From contig CM064538.1 of the NCBI GenBank assembly GCA_032716605.1, positions 25,035,446 to 25,099,445 of the forward strand: DNA of 64,000 nt, given 5' to 3'. The position numbers and the translations under genes were made by a program. Under the pieces are notes generated by a model, which did no database searches, was not told the origin of the DNA, and was given only the letters and a program-made list of their open reading frames with translations. This DNA comes from Paralithodes platypus (lineage: Eukaryota > Arthropoda > Malacostraca > Decapoda > Lithodidae). Each line of letters begins with the position of its first letter. The first letter of the stretch is position 1. Below, piece after piece: positions 33,438-44,589 of this stretch.

Positions 33438-35215
33438 TACTGTATGTACAGTATATACATAATAAACTCACCTCTGGTTCTGTTCATCCAGTTGTAAGGT
33501 GGTGGTGGTGGTGGTGATGATATATAAGGTGGAGGTGGATGTGGTGGTCATCCAGTTGTAAGGTAGAGGTGTTTGGTAACTAGTGAAAGACTGTTCCTCT
33601 TGTTCTTGTGAAGGGCGAACTCAGACGTGAAGATACGCCCGCCACAGCCCTGCCTAAGAAACGGCAGCGGAGAAATCCTCAGTGGCTGTTCCATTTTTGC
33701 AGAGAATGCTCCGATGCTCGGTCATCATCTGATCATCTTCTTCTTCTTCTATTGAGCTCGTCTCAGATTCTTGCGATTCCACTGGACTGTCCTTTGCATT
33801 AACGCTAGCTCAGTGCATGTTAGTCTGAGGGGAAATTCAGAGTAGGAGGAATCTGAAGGCTACCCTCCATACTGCACGGTCCCCTGTAGAGTCTCCGTTA
33901 TCAAGTCCCCCCCCACTAAACTTCAACACTAGAATCTGGAAGGCTCATCGTCCGCATCGTACTATGTAAACAATGGAACCCACTTGATGGCATTTGGGAG
34001 TGAGTATTGAGCCATCCAGTTGTTTATAGAGATTGATGATCGTATACCCCCACCGAAATCCTGATTCTGGACCTCACCCCTCGGCAGTCTAGTCATTGTT
34101 GACGGCTGGTTCACCTCCAATGGTCTACTGAATGGTGGCATATTCTACTGCATTGGTCCAGGAGTCTGTGAGAGGAGATATACCATTACACTATTTTGAC
34201 ACAGGAATTAAGAACACAGAAAACAAATATTAAGACAAGGTATTATATAAAGTAGTAAAAAGGCTATTCTTTATTTTCTATTTTTATCCTGGTGAGTTTG
34301 CGATTGCCGCTTGGTCACTGAGCTAAACAAATATATATGTAAAGTTTACTGTATATAATAAATAAAACTACAGTACTTCAAGCTGATTATCCCTTTCAGG
34401 ATCCTAAAATGCCGCTTACTATTTATATATAAAAATCTCATAATCAGCTCTCTGCAAAACTATTTTACAGTCAATAAGCTCGCTCTAAGACAACTGGAGG
34501 GGTTAGGAAAAATAAAATAAAGATTTCTAAACCCCCCTGATGATCACAAAGGCTTTTAACGCAATTACAGTACTGCGGTGCCCAACACCTGACAGACACC
34601 GAAATCTGCCTATCATGTAGCCTAGGAGTGAGGGAAGCGAGAGCAGGTAGCGCGGTAGGGCTTTATCCGGTGCCCACTTAGTCTGGGCGCGCACTCGGGT
34701 GTGAGATAGCCTTCTCTCGTACCATCGCAGCGTTACACATAACGAAAACGGCTCAATACTGCTAATTTTTTAGCGATTTTGGCCAACCTATGCAAGATCG
34801 TTGCAAGACAACCAGACGTCGCACAAAGATAATTCAGGTGTCATTGGCAAGCTCTATTATTAGCTCTTTCATGGATATATCATTGGATTATGTTCTGTCT
34901 CCTGCTTATGTATGAAATGTGCAGGGAATGAAGGTCAATTTTTTTTTTCCCTGTGTGATTGAGGGAGGCAAAAGGCAGAACTGCCTATAGCGAGTGCCTC
35001 CCCCATAGTTGAAAGAGTGACAGGGCCAAAATCAAGGGACGTTAGAGCCAAAATGCCTGGACACACGGAGTTTGACGCAATTTAAGTCATAGGAAGAGGG
35101 AAAGACTGATTCTGGGAGAGAGTTCCAGAGCTCAGCTGTTGAGTAGAAGAAAGTTTGAGAGTAAAGTTTCACTCTTGGGTTGGAGAGTTGCACAATATGC
35201 TCGCTCGTAAGGGGT
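33438..35215. other. No recognised gene; simple repeats and decayed repeats
   Basis: Holds a (GGT)n stretch (33498-33520), a short (TTC)n stretch (33740-33752), a decayed piece of the 105-bp unit (34490-34560, agacaactggagggg) and an element end at 35200-35215 (gtaaggggttaa). A 65-codon frame at 33608-33802 resembles nothing I know. Confidence 0.5.
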
Positions 35216-35389
35216 TAAGTATCGGTTACCTAATACAGTCAAAGATGGCAGCCATCTTAAATTATCTTTAAATTTAAATCTGCATGTTTACATAAAGTTT
35301 CATTAATTTAAGTTTAAATTAAGCTACTATAGGCTATATAAGTTAACCTTCATGGGCACAAGGACACAAGGACACAATTTGCGCCCTTT

Positions 35390-35510
35390 CTGGGATACTT
35401 TAAGACCATCAGGAGTGTTTGGAAACCTATAGTTATTACTTCAACCTCTGCAGTTGTCTTTGAGGTAGCTGTGGGCAGAAAATTAATTTTGGAGAGGTAA
35501 CAAACTAAGA
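35390..35510. repeat. Single 105-bp-family unit with flank
   Basis: gatactttaagaccatcagg, ttcaacctctgcagttgtc and gggcagaaaattaattttgg match one unit and the right flank of the 23735-24284 element. The ends are lost. Confidence 0.75.
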
Positions 35511-36160
35511 TAGGCTAATTATATTTCTGAATACAGTACCGGTACAAAACAGTGTCATGAATCCGAGGAACTCTATGGTTGTTTCACACCCCGGTTCATG
35601 ACTGATATTATCCATCTAAAGTATAGTCTTATTCTTAATTGCTTTCATATGTTTATCACTATGGTAAACACTACTCATATTTGAAGTATTTATTTATTTG
35701 AGGGAGAATTAATTATAAGATATTAAGATATCCTAAGTCTTTCTTGATTCTGTATATTGTTGGAGTAACCACCATTTAAATTTGAACCAGATAGATTCTC
35801 AGTGTCCAGCAAGAGCTCACCACAACAACACCTCTTAGACCGCTGTAACTTTTTACCTTCTATATCTGCCTGCTTGTCTCTCATACAAGTACACCTCTAA
35901 AGTAGAAGATCCACAGCCAAGTTCCCATAATATATATACTGTACTGTATAAATAAGGCTTGTAGTATTTATTGTGGGACTTGAATCATGACTCAGCTTTA
36001 ACAAGAGAGAAGTGAGTTAAACACCAACCGCAATTTTGTCTAAGCTAGGAACTACTCAACAATACACATCTGTTTGCTCAATCCACCCCCTCCTAGGATT
36101 TCAGACAAACGGCAACCCCCGGTGAGCGAGAAGGTTAAGTTGTAAGCTAGCTAGGTTAGG
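35511..36160. other. No recognised feature
   Basis: AT-rich unique-looking sequence. I see no coding frame, RNA gene or repeat here. Confidence 0.4.
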
Positions 36161-36171
36161 TAAGTTAGTTT

Positions 36172-36312
36172 CATCATCATCAATCATCAAATCTGACGCC
36201 CCACTTCCAGAAGAAGCGCCCCAAAAGGGATGGCCATGGCAGAAACTGCCTCCAGGCTCCCAGACATGCCCCAACTGACCCACTCCACAGTGCATTTCCA
36301 CCAAGTGGTTAT
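36172..36312 (-). mobile_element. Retroposed fragment with (GAT)n tail
   Basis: Complement of 51560-51694 (gggagcctggaggcagtttc, ccatcccttttggggcg). The (ATC)n side at 36172-36182 corresponds to the tail. The direct repeat ttagttt (36165-36171; 36313-36319) suggests a target duplication. Confidence 0.65.
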
Positions 36313-36322
36313 TTAGTTTACA

Positions 36323-36810
36323 TTAACCCTATGTTCCCGGAAGGGCTCTTGAACGCCCATAAAAAAGCACACACGAGCTGCCCGGAAGGGCTCTTAAACA
36401 CCCATGAGGTCAAAGCCTGTGAACTTGGTGTGCGAGGCGTCGGTCCGACGCATGTAAACAACAGCCGGCTGGACCGACACCCCGCATCTCCGGCCACAAG
36501 AAGGAGAGCGTCGCTTGTTCGTGTGTGCCTGTATGTTGTTGTTAAGTATCGAAAAGTAGTGTAAAGTGGCTGTTTTTGCCATAAAGTTATCTCCAATGAA
36601 ATCATCATCACAACTCAACCAGTTGACTTAGAGAGCTCTACTTAACGCCATTCTACAGGTAAATAACACGGCTACGCTTGGGGATGCGTGGGAATGCGGG
36701 AAGTAGTCAGAATAACAAATATACGGTAGCCTAGCCTAGACGTTTTTCGGCCAAAACACCTGGGTTTTGGGCAATATTTATGTAATGCGTAGCCGGGGCT
36801 GGAGGGTTAA
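36323..36810 (+). mobile_element. TTAA element with relic exon, copy 3
   Basis: TTAA at 36323-36326 and 36807-36810. It holds ggaagggctcttgaacgccc, the frame tatctccaatgaaatcatca through aaccagttgacttagagagc, and the junction ttctacag followed by gtaaata. It is very similar to 61503-61990. Confidence 0.85.
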
Positions 36811-36825
36811 CTAATATTCCGCAAG

Positions 36826-37245
36826 GCTATAGGATGGTGTTAACGGGCGTACGTGTCGCCTAGTCGTACGATCTCAGTTACGTTTGCATCTAATTTTACT
36901 GTTTTTACAAAATTATCCCACGGCCAGCTGTTATTTGCCCCCTGCTGGTAATATATATGGTAACAATAAGTCATGGGGGTGAGGGGGAATTTGCCGGGGA
37001 GCAAAGTCCCCCTCGACCCATTATTGTATCCCACTGCCAGCTGTTGGGTACTGTACATTTTGTTACCAGTCATGGGATACAATACTGGGTTCCCCCCCCC
37101 CCTCCTTTGACTTATTGTCATAATCATATATATTTTCAGCACTGGGCAAATATCAGCTGGCCATGGGATATTTCGTGGAAAAAGAAAAAAGCAGTTAAAT
37201 AAGACGCGAATGTAAAACTTTTCTAAACAAGGCAACGCGTAAGCC
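36826..37245. mobile_element. MITE-H copy 1
   Basis: Inverted ends aggatggtgttaacgggcgt and cccgctaacaccatcct. Inside is the perfect CTCF-like site gccccctgctgg (36937-36948). The family core (tttgccccctgctggcaat ... catgggggtgagggg) recurs through 40.7 kb. Confidence 0.7.
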
Positions 37246-37312
37246 CGCTAACACCATCCTTACCTTCCGCACTAAATGAATCAAAATCGCATTACTTACA
37301 TAAAACCAGTCG

Positions 37313-37575
37313 GCAAGGATGTATTATCCGGGTTAACAGTCGTCATGTTTACATCGGTCGTGCGCTCATGGTTATGTTCCCGTCTATTTTGACAGCTATT
37401 TTTCTTTTATTTGCCCCCCGCTAGCAATATTTATGATGATGACAATTAGTCATGGGGGTTGAGGCCCTCAACCCATTATTGTATCCCACGGCAGTCAAAA
37501 TAGACGGAAAAATTATCGCGAGCGTGCCGAGTAGTGTAAACAAGACAGGCAGTACCCCCGAATACTACATCCTTA
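37313..37575. mobile_element. MITE-H copy 2
   Basis: Starts aaggatgtattatccgggtt, ends cccccgaatactacatcctt. Interior gtctattttgacagc and a degenerate core gccccccgctagcaat. Confidence 0.7.
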
Positions 37576-37729
37576 CCAACCAGTCAAAATAACCTTATTT
37601 AGTAAGGGTTGTGTTAGCGGCGTACCTGTGTTTACATAACGCTCGTGCTTACGTTCGCATCTAATTAATTATGTAATTACCTCGGCCGACTGTTATTTGG
37701 GAATTATTTCAGTTACGGGTCGGAAACCA

Positions 37730-38197
37730 TCCCGGGCAGCATTTTAAAATGACGCAGCTTGCAAAGGCCAGGAGCCCGGGAGTCCTTTTAAAATCCGTAA
37801 GCTTGAAAGCCTATTATGCGTGTTTTGAAAGCCGCGCGGCGAAACGTTTGTTTACAAAGCCGTTCTTTGCGATGACAAGCCTCAGCAAGAAGAAGAAGAA
37901 GTCCAACCTTATCCGCCATTGCTAGTTAAAGCGAAAATTAGTGTTTCTAAGTGTCCGATATTGCTAAATCCGCGGAAAAATTTTCTCCACGGAAATCGTC
38001 ATCACAACTGAACCAGTTGACTTGGAGAGCTCTACTCAACGCCAGTCTACATATACAAGGGCTACATTTTGAGATTTCTGTGAATTCTCTAGCAGTTAAA
38101 ATAACAAATATAGACCTATGTTTACATAAGTTTTTGGCCAGATCGCCCAGATAGGCCTATCGACCTCTATAAATGCTGCCCGGGGAGGAAGGGTTAA
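37730..38197 (+). mobile_element. TTAA element with relic exon, copy 4 (frame open)
   Basis: The right border TTAA is at 38194-38197; the left border is decayed. The segment SDIAKSAEKFSPRKSSSQLN then QLTWRALLNASL (about 37953-38048) keeps Trp (TGG) where the other four copies have TAG. The donor-like CAG|GT is replaced here by catatacaag. Confidence 0.7.
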
Positions 38198-38529
38198 GAA
38201 CATACAGTACTATGTACTTCATTGCTATACAGTATATTGTTATTACTGTCGAAAATGTATTATATGGGCACTATAAAGCACTGTAAAAACAAATAACTCT
38301 TCCTAGCAATGGCGGTGATGCCAAAATTTGGGGCAAAACTCTAATTAGGACCACTAATGGCAAAATTAATGATAAACTTTGAGTTTAGGGTTGGGTCAGA
38401 GTTTTGCGGCAATTTTCTGTCTATCGGTGTAATGGTTTGTTAGTGTTTTAGTATGTGAAACTTGCAATCTAAAGACACGCACCCCACAAAAAGGGAGGGC
38501 TATGAAGAAACAAGGGCAAGAATGTTAAG

Positions 38530-38805
38530 TGCGAGCATACCGCCAGCCTTGTTTACACTACGCGTAGTGGCGTCGGACCTTTGCCATCATGTTCCCGTCT
38601 ATTTTGACTGCCTTTGGATACAATAATATGTTGAGAGGGGACTTTGCCCCCCCCCATGACATATTGTCATCATCATATACTGTATATTGCCAGCAGGGGG
38701 CAAATTACCGAAAAAAATCGCCGTCAAAATAGACGCGAAGTTAACCGCGGCGATCGCCCTATGTAAACATGACGACCGTACGCCCGAACTCTACATCCAT
38801 CCCGA
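38530..38805. mobile_element. MITE-H copy 3
   Basis: cgagcataccgccagccttg at the left and gcccgaactctacatccatc at the right. Perfect CTCF-like ccagcagggggc at 38690-38701. Confidence 0.75.
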
Positions 38806-39506
38806 AACTAGGCACCCTCACCCCTCCATAACTTAGTCATTATGACATATAGCCTAATGCCAGCAAGGAAAAAAAATACAAATAAATAAATAAAAAAAAA
38901 AAATATAATAATTAGACGGGAACATACTGAGAGCATACAAGTAATGTAAACATAGCGACGATACACCCGCTAACACAACCCTTGCCAAAACAGTCAAATT
39001 GAACGGGAACGTAACCGAAAGCGGCAGCCTATTTTTCAAGCAACCTTTCGTGACGATTCACGCACTCTGGGTCATAACTGTACCGTTTGCTTTTAATTTG
39101 ACTGCTTTAGGGTTGAGGGGCAGCTTCGTTCACCCCTCACCACCCTTCCCCAGGACTAGTTGTCAACATCCTAACCCATTCAGTACCAGGGATGGCCTCA
39201 TCATATTCTGGCAACTATTAGACAACTTTATTCAGCTTAGGAAGGACCTCTAGCAATTATATGGCTTCAAACTATTTCAACCAACCCTTTTAACTACCAC
39301 AGATCCTTCCTAAGCTGCATAATATTATCTAAATATAGCTAGAATAAAATACAAAACACGTCGTTGGTACTCAAAGGGATATACAGTATGTTGCCAGCAG
39401 GGGGGCAAATAACAGAGCCGGCTGACACCTCGATGTATGACGTTTGATATTCAAAATTTTAATGTAAAACAAAGATACGGCAAGAATGTAGAGTTAAGGC
39501 GGGGAT

Positions 39507-39775
39507 GGATGTAGTGTCTGGGTGTATGGTCGTCATGTTTACATAGGTCGATCGCCGCGGTTAAGTTAGTGTCTATTTTGACGGCGATTTTTTTCGGTTA
39601 TTTACCCCCTGCTGGAAATACAGTATATATATGATGATGACGACAATATGTCATGAGGGGGGATATTATTGTATCCAACGGCAGTCAAAATAGACGGGAA
39701 CATGATGGAAAGCGTCCACCACCGCTCCGCGTAGTGTAAACAAGGCTGGCGGTACGCCTGCACGCTACATTCTAC
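39507..39775. mobile_element. MITE-H copy 4
   Basis: ggatggatgtagtgtctggg at the left, gcctgcacgctacattctac at the right. Core variant accccctgctgga at about 39604. Confidence 0.75.
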
Positions 39776-40650
39776 CCTTCGGGTGTACCGCCCGCCTTGT
39801 TTACACTACGCAGAGCGGCGGTGGACGCTTGCCATTATGTTCCAGTCTATTTTGACTGCCGTTGGATACAATAATATCCCCCTCACCCCCCATGATATAT
39901 TGTCATCATCATATATATTGCCAGCAGGGGGCAAATAACCGAAAAAATCGCTGTCAAAATAGACGTGAACTTAACCGCGGTGATCGACCTATGTAAACAT
40001 GGCGGCGGCGGCAGACGCTTGCTATCATGTTCCCGTCTATTTTGACTGCCATTAGATATCCTACAATAATTATAAATAGGCTACAGTAAAACCTCGCCTA
40101 TCCAGACTAATTGGGGGAGAACCCTGTCTGGATCTGCCTAAAGTCCGGACATATATTCAGCCATACAGACAAATCCGGATGGCTGAAACATGAGTCCGGA
40201 TATCTAACTTAATAACCAGAGTTAGGTTTCAGCCATCCAGACAAATCTGGATGGCTGACATACTTAAGTCTGGATATCTAACACTGGATGTAAATAATAC
40301 AGTATGTGTGGAAACTTGTATTCGTCTCATTCGTTTCCTGATTGACTTGTATTTTTCCCAAGCCATCCAGACAAGTCTGGTTGGCTGAAACATGAGTCTG
40401 GATCGAAATGCCTGTCTGGATCTCTTGGGTTTCCAGATCTGAGAGCACCGGATGGGAGGGGTTCTACTGTAATATGTTAAGGAGGGTGCCCCCCCCCCCC
40501 CATGATATATTGTCATCATCATAATTATATATTGCCAGCAGGGGGCAAATAACCGAAAAAATCGCTGTCAAAATAGACGTGAACTTAACCGCGGAAATCG
40601 ACCTATGTAAACATGACGACCGTATGCCCGGACACTACATGCATCCCAAA
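39776..40650. mobile_element. MITE-H copies 5 and 6, interrupted by a pogo-like MITE
   Basis: ttcgggtgtaccgcccgcct to atgtaaacatggcggc, then a second start at about 40012 that continues after the 40084-40469 insertion and ends gcccggacactacatgcatc. CTCF-like ccagcagggggc at 39921-39932 and 40535-40546. Confidence 0.7.
40084..40469. mobile_element. pogo-like MITE (386 bp)
   Basis: TIRs CAGTAAAACCTCGCCTATCC and the complement of cggatgggaggggttctactg, flanked by TA (40082-40083; 40470-40471). The interior is rich in gccatccagacaaatccgga-like inverted repeats. No transposase. Confidence 0.8.
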
Positions 40651-40686
40651 GATACTGACAATAGCTCGATGTTTGACATTTTATAT

Positions 40687-41114
40687 CTATCTATCTATCT
40701 ATCTATCTATTGCCTGACGCCGTGATCCCCGAAGGGGTGGCCACGAACGAACCGCCCCCATGCACCTCTGTCCCCAGTCAGTCGACGCCCCTCCCCCCAA
40801 CCAGCACCACCTTCGTTCATGTACTTCCTCACTCCATCCTTCCACCTCATATTCGGTCTACCTCTCCCCCTCTGTCCCTCCACCTCGCTCTCGTACACCC
40901 TCTTAGTCATACGTTCCATATGGCCGAACCATCTCAAGTTGTTCCTTTTCACACTTTCCAGCACATCTACCTCCACACCACACCTCCTTCTTACTTCCTC
41001 ATTAGTCTGTCTATCCCTCCATGTAACTCCGCACGCACTCCTTAAGTAATTCATTTCCACTGCTCTCACTCTTGGTCTGAGTCTCTCAACCAACGTCCAT
41101 GCTTCGCTTCCGTA
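40687..41114 (-). mobile_element. RTE-3: 428-bp 5'-truncated RTE copy
   Basis: Flanked by the 9-bp direct repeat attttatat (40678-40686; 41115-41123). The tail reads (ATCT)n at 40687-40709. The coding part on the minus strand (41093 to 40707) gives ERLRPRVRAVEMNYLRSACG to GDHGVRQ, matching RTE-1 with two substitutions and a four-residue deletion (MESE) in the GHMERM region. RT palm is absent. Confidence 0.9.
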
Positions 41115-41156
41115 ATTTTATATACAATTGTTCAATTTGAATGTCAAAAACGGTAC

Positions 41157-41771
41157 TTAACCCGGGAACTGCGGGAAGACTCTTAAGAGTTCCCCCGGCG
41201 GACAGCGGGAAGACTCTTAAGAGTAAAGGAAAACAAAAATCCATTTAAAACGCCCAAAAAAAATGTTTGTTTGTTTCTATTTTTTTTATTGCCCCTGGGC
41301 CATGCCAAATACCACTCCTCCACCTCCCCTTCTTCCCCACTTTCCTCACCTCCTTCAGTTATCACCTATTTTCCGTTATTCCCTTATTCTGTGGTATATT
41401 TTCGTGCTAACATTAGCGAGTTGCAAGCAGGGCATTGTCATCACAGTTAGCAAGCGAGTGCGAGAGAGAGAGAGTATCGATCGACAGTCTCTCTCCAGAC
41501 GTGGGGAAAAGTGGTGGGAAGGAAGGTTGCCTCAGCCATACATTATGTAACTCCCGGCCTGTATCGCCGATTTTGACCATCCAAACGCTGTTTCCACTTG
41601 TTTTATTGTTGTAACAGGTTAATACCTTTATAATCAACCTATAATAGGCACATATGGATAAGTATTAATGCTATTTATGGTAAAATAACGATGTTAGTGA
41701 TGGGAACAGCTCAAATACGTCAGCACGGGAGTGTGGTGTCTCATACCCCCCATGTGCACTTCAGAGGTTAA
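41157..41771. mobile_element. TTAA element, cgggaagactcttaagag family
   Basis: Starts TTAACCCGGGAACTGCGGGA, ends tgcacttcagaggTTAA. The host repeat around it (aatgtcaaaaacggtac and atgtcaaacaaggtac) continues on both sides. Internal duplicate gcgggaagactcttaagag. Confidence 0.7.
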
Positions 41772-42049
41772 ATGTCAAACAAGGTACTGTACTTGAATGT
41801 CAAAAAAGGTACAGTACTGACAATGGCTCGATATTTGACGTTTGACATTCGCGAATATCAAACTACATCCGCATGATATTCGAAAGAAGCGAATGTCAAC
41901 CACCAAACTGACAACAGCTCGACGTTTGACATTCGTCAATGTCAATCTAGATCTGTTAGATATTCGATAGAAGCGAATGTCAAATATTGAGCTGTTGTCA
42001 GTTTGTTTGACATTCACTTCAATCGAATATCAAACAGATAGTTTTTATT

Positions 42050-42245
42050 ATTTTTATTTTTTGCCAGACGCCGTAATTCCCGATAAGGAGTGGCCATGAA
42101 GATTAGGCGTTTGTTACGAATTGCTAGGTCAAATTGCCCAGGCTTGACATCTACCAATGACATTTTGACAGCAAGGATTCGATCCGCCGACCCTTTGATT
42201 AGCAGCCGAGGCTCTACTGACTATGCCATGGCTCGCGACAGACCT
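42050..42245 (-). mobile_element. tRNA-Ser-like SINE with RTE-type 3' tail
   Basis: On the minus strand: tRNA-like head (ccatggcatagtcagtagag, loop ctgctaa with GCT, then ggcggatcgaatccttgc), a 60-bp body, then ggccactccttatcgggaat and tacggcgtctggcaa, which aligns with the RTE-1 3' end (ggccaccccttcggggatca then cggcgtcaggcaa). An A-rich tail follows. Confidence 0.75.
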
Positions 42246-42349
42246 AGTTTGACATTCGCAAATGTCAAACGTCAAATATGGAGCTTTTGTCAGTTTGTTG
42301 TTTGACAATCGCATCTATCGAATATCATACAGATCAAGTTTAACATTCT

Positions 42350-42770
42350 GGGGAGGTGTGTTGGAGTGGGCTTGCCACTGGATTGGTAATCCAATGGACC
42401 CGGGTTCGAATCCCGATATATCAATGGGAAGATATAATTGGGATGGATTTGTGCTGTACCCCCGATTGAATAGCACTGAATATTCCCATATTCAAAATAT
42501 GCTACAAGGGGGCAATGCTTAGTGAGTTAATTGCTTAATAGGTGGCGCTCTGAGAGTGAGGGTCCGAGTCTAAGGGGATGAGACAGTGACGCACAGGGGC
42601 AAAGTGGCTTTAGAGATGGGGCTGCTTCAAACCATGAGGTGCTTCACATGTCTCACTCCCTAGACTGAAATGAGACCTCACGGGCTTCACCGTGTTGAGC
42701 GGTAGAATGTACAGGCTCTCAGCCTATGCCCGGGAGGGGGCAGACTTTGGAATATAGGAAAAACATTTTT
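42350..42770 (+). mobile_element. tRNA-Thr-like SINE, near full length
   Basis: Head gcttgccactggattggtaa then tccaatgg and cccgggttcgaatcccga: the anticodon loop ttggtaa carries GGT. The body matches 17460-17882 and the complement of 48290-48720. It ends near aggaaaaacattttttttt. Confidence 0.75.
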
Positions 42771-43031
42771 TTTTTATTGCAAATGACAAACATCAAATAT
42801 CGAGCTAGGCCTATTATAATTTTGTCATTCGAATTGAACATTCGTATATCAAACGTCAAATATAAGCTAGAGCTATTATCAGTACCTTTTTGACATTTGA
42901 AGTGGACATTCCACAACCAAATATCAAACATCAAGCTATTGTTAGTACTGTACCTTTTTTGACATTCAAAATTTTGAATATCAAACTTCGAGCTGTTGTC
43001 AGCCGGCTAAATAAGAGCTGGCCGTGGGATC

Positions 43032-43283
43032 ATGGTAAGGATGTAGTATTCGGGAGTAGGTTACTGCATGACGTGTTTACACTAATCGCACGCTCGCGAT
43101 CATGTTCCCGTTGATGGCCGTGGGATACAATATTAACATGAATAATTATCATCATACAGCCTAGACCTAGGCCTATTGCCAGCAGGGGGGCCAAAAAAAA
43201 AATAAAAATCAGGAACATAACCACGAGCTCATAGGCTAGTGAACATGGCGATCTTAAGCCCGGATACTAGCATACATCCTTCC
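43032..43283. mobile_element. MITE-H copy 7, partial
   Basis: ggtaaggatgtagtattcgg at the left, cggatactagcatacatcct at the right. CTCF-like core ccagcaggggggc at about 43179. Confidence 0.65.
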
Positions 43284-43427
43284 CGGGAAAATTTCGGGGA
43301 AAAAAAATAAAAAAAAATAAAAATAAAATAAAATAAATAAAAGTCAATAGGCTAGCTTAGGCCTAGCCTACCCTATTTGACCGAAGGTGTGCGAATATTG
43401 CCGCGAAAGTTTGCTTTAAAATAACCG

Positions 43428-44140
43428 GTACGATTTTAGTTACTGTAACTGGACACCTATTTGACAGGTACCGCCAACGATTTAATACATACCTGTATTT
43501 GTTTTCGGTTTCCACGCATCCAACACCAAGCTACACCCTTTTTTGGTGTACGAAACACTAAAAAAGCAATGGGGACACTTTAATAATGATAATATGAGAC
43601 GAAATATAAAGACAACTCAGTTGCGTTCGTGGAAGTAGCGTCGCTTTGTTTACTTTACGCTCGGAGTGACTTCCCGGTCCCGCCTTGCGGTCGACTTAAA
43701 ATGGCTAAGCTTACCACCAGTTGTTGGGTAAATTTTTTGATAAAAACTTGCGTTATAGGGCGTGGGATACAGGACAGGGTTGAGGTCACCCCCCCGTGAA
43801 TTATAATAATCGTCATCTATGTGGCCAGCAGGGGGCAAGTAAAACAGCTGGCCGTCACCTCGAGCGTCCTGGGTAAACAAACCGCGACGATGACCCCCCC
43901 GGGCGCCCCCCCCCCCCCCCCCCTCCCCTCCACCGCCGCCACCGATTTTTGGCCCAAACGCCCCGTTTTAGTCTCGTCGAAAACCACATTTAAAAAGTTT
44001 ATTATATCGTTTTCAATACTATTACCGGACCAGAAAAAGGTGTAGCTTGGTGTTGGATGCGTGGAAACTGAAAACAAGTATGTATTAAATCCTCGGTGGT
44101 ACCTGTCAAATAGGTGTCCAGTAACTAAAATCGTACCAAA
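43428..44140. mobile_element. Inverted-repeat element with about 110-bp arms
   Basis: gattttagttactgtaact, cacctatttgacaggtac and cgcatccaacaccaagctac at 43432-43548 return as complements at 44033-44138. The spacer holds another MITE-H-like core with ccagcagggggc at 43825-43836 and a C tract (43905-43922). No coding frame is credible. Confidence 0.8.
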
Positions 44141-44352
44141 TAACCAACCTAATCTTCAACTTTATTTGGCCTAACCTAATAGGCCTAGTACCCTCAGTGG
44201 ATGAAAATCGACAAAAATAAATGTCCAAGATGGCAGCCAACTGTCCCCTCATTTTACTAGGCTAGCCTATTATGTATACATAATTTAATAAGTGAGCAAT
44301 TTGACATGGTTTAGCAAGTTGTAATAGGCCTAGATGCATAACACAGAGTAAT

Positions 44353-44539
44353 GGGGGTGACCAGTAGCGACATTGGTAGAGCGCTCGGTTTCTAACCGGG
44401 AGGACCGAGTTCAATTCTCGGCTGGTGGAGATAGTTGGGCAATCTCCTCACACCCCTTGCCTCTGTTCTGAACGCCTAACAGTAAAATAGGTCTATGACA
44501 GGGTAAATAGGTTCCTCGTGACCTCATCCCTTAAAACCA

Positions 44540-44574
<35 letters not shown>

Positions 44575-44579
44575 ACACA
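44353..44579 (+). mobile_element. tRNA-Arg-like SINE with poly(A) tail
   Basis: Head gaccagtagcgacattggta then gagcgctcggtttctaaccg forms a 5-bp anticodon stem and a 7-base loop tttctaa with TCT (Arg). The T-arm is ccgagttcaattctcgg. A 130-bp body and about 30 A residues follow. Direct repeat agagtaat at 44345-44352 and 44580-44587. The acceptor pairing is imperfect and the A tail marks it as a SINE, not a tRNA gene. Confidence 0.85.
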
Positions 44580-44589
44580 AGAGTAATTG

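Larger units (their letters stand above)
41772..43010. repeat. Cluster of short tttgacattc palindromes
   Basis: At least eight inverted pairs of the type gtttgacattcg / cgaatgtcaaac, often joined to gagct(g/a)ttgtcagt. They also occur at 39420-39470 and 40655-40680. The cluster is interrupted by two SINEs (42050-42245; 42350-42760). Confidence 0.7.

Noticed and set aside
33608..33802. Short basic frame (QRRNPQW region) as a small gene
   Set aside because: 65 codons next to simple repeats, no homologue recalled, no start or splice context that stands out.
44353..44430. A tRNA-Arg gene (TCT anticodon)
   Set aside because: The arms fold fairly well, but the acceptor stem is imperfect, a SINE body and A tail follow, and a target duplication surrounds the whole unit.
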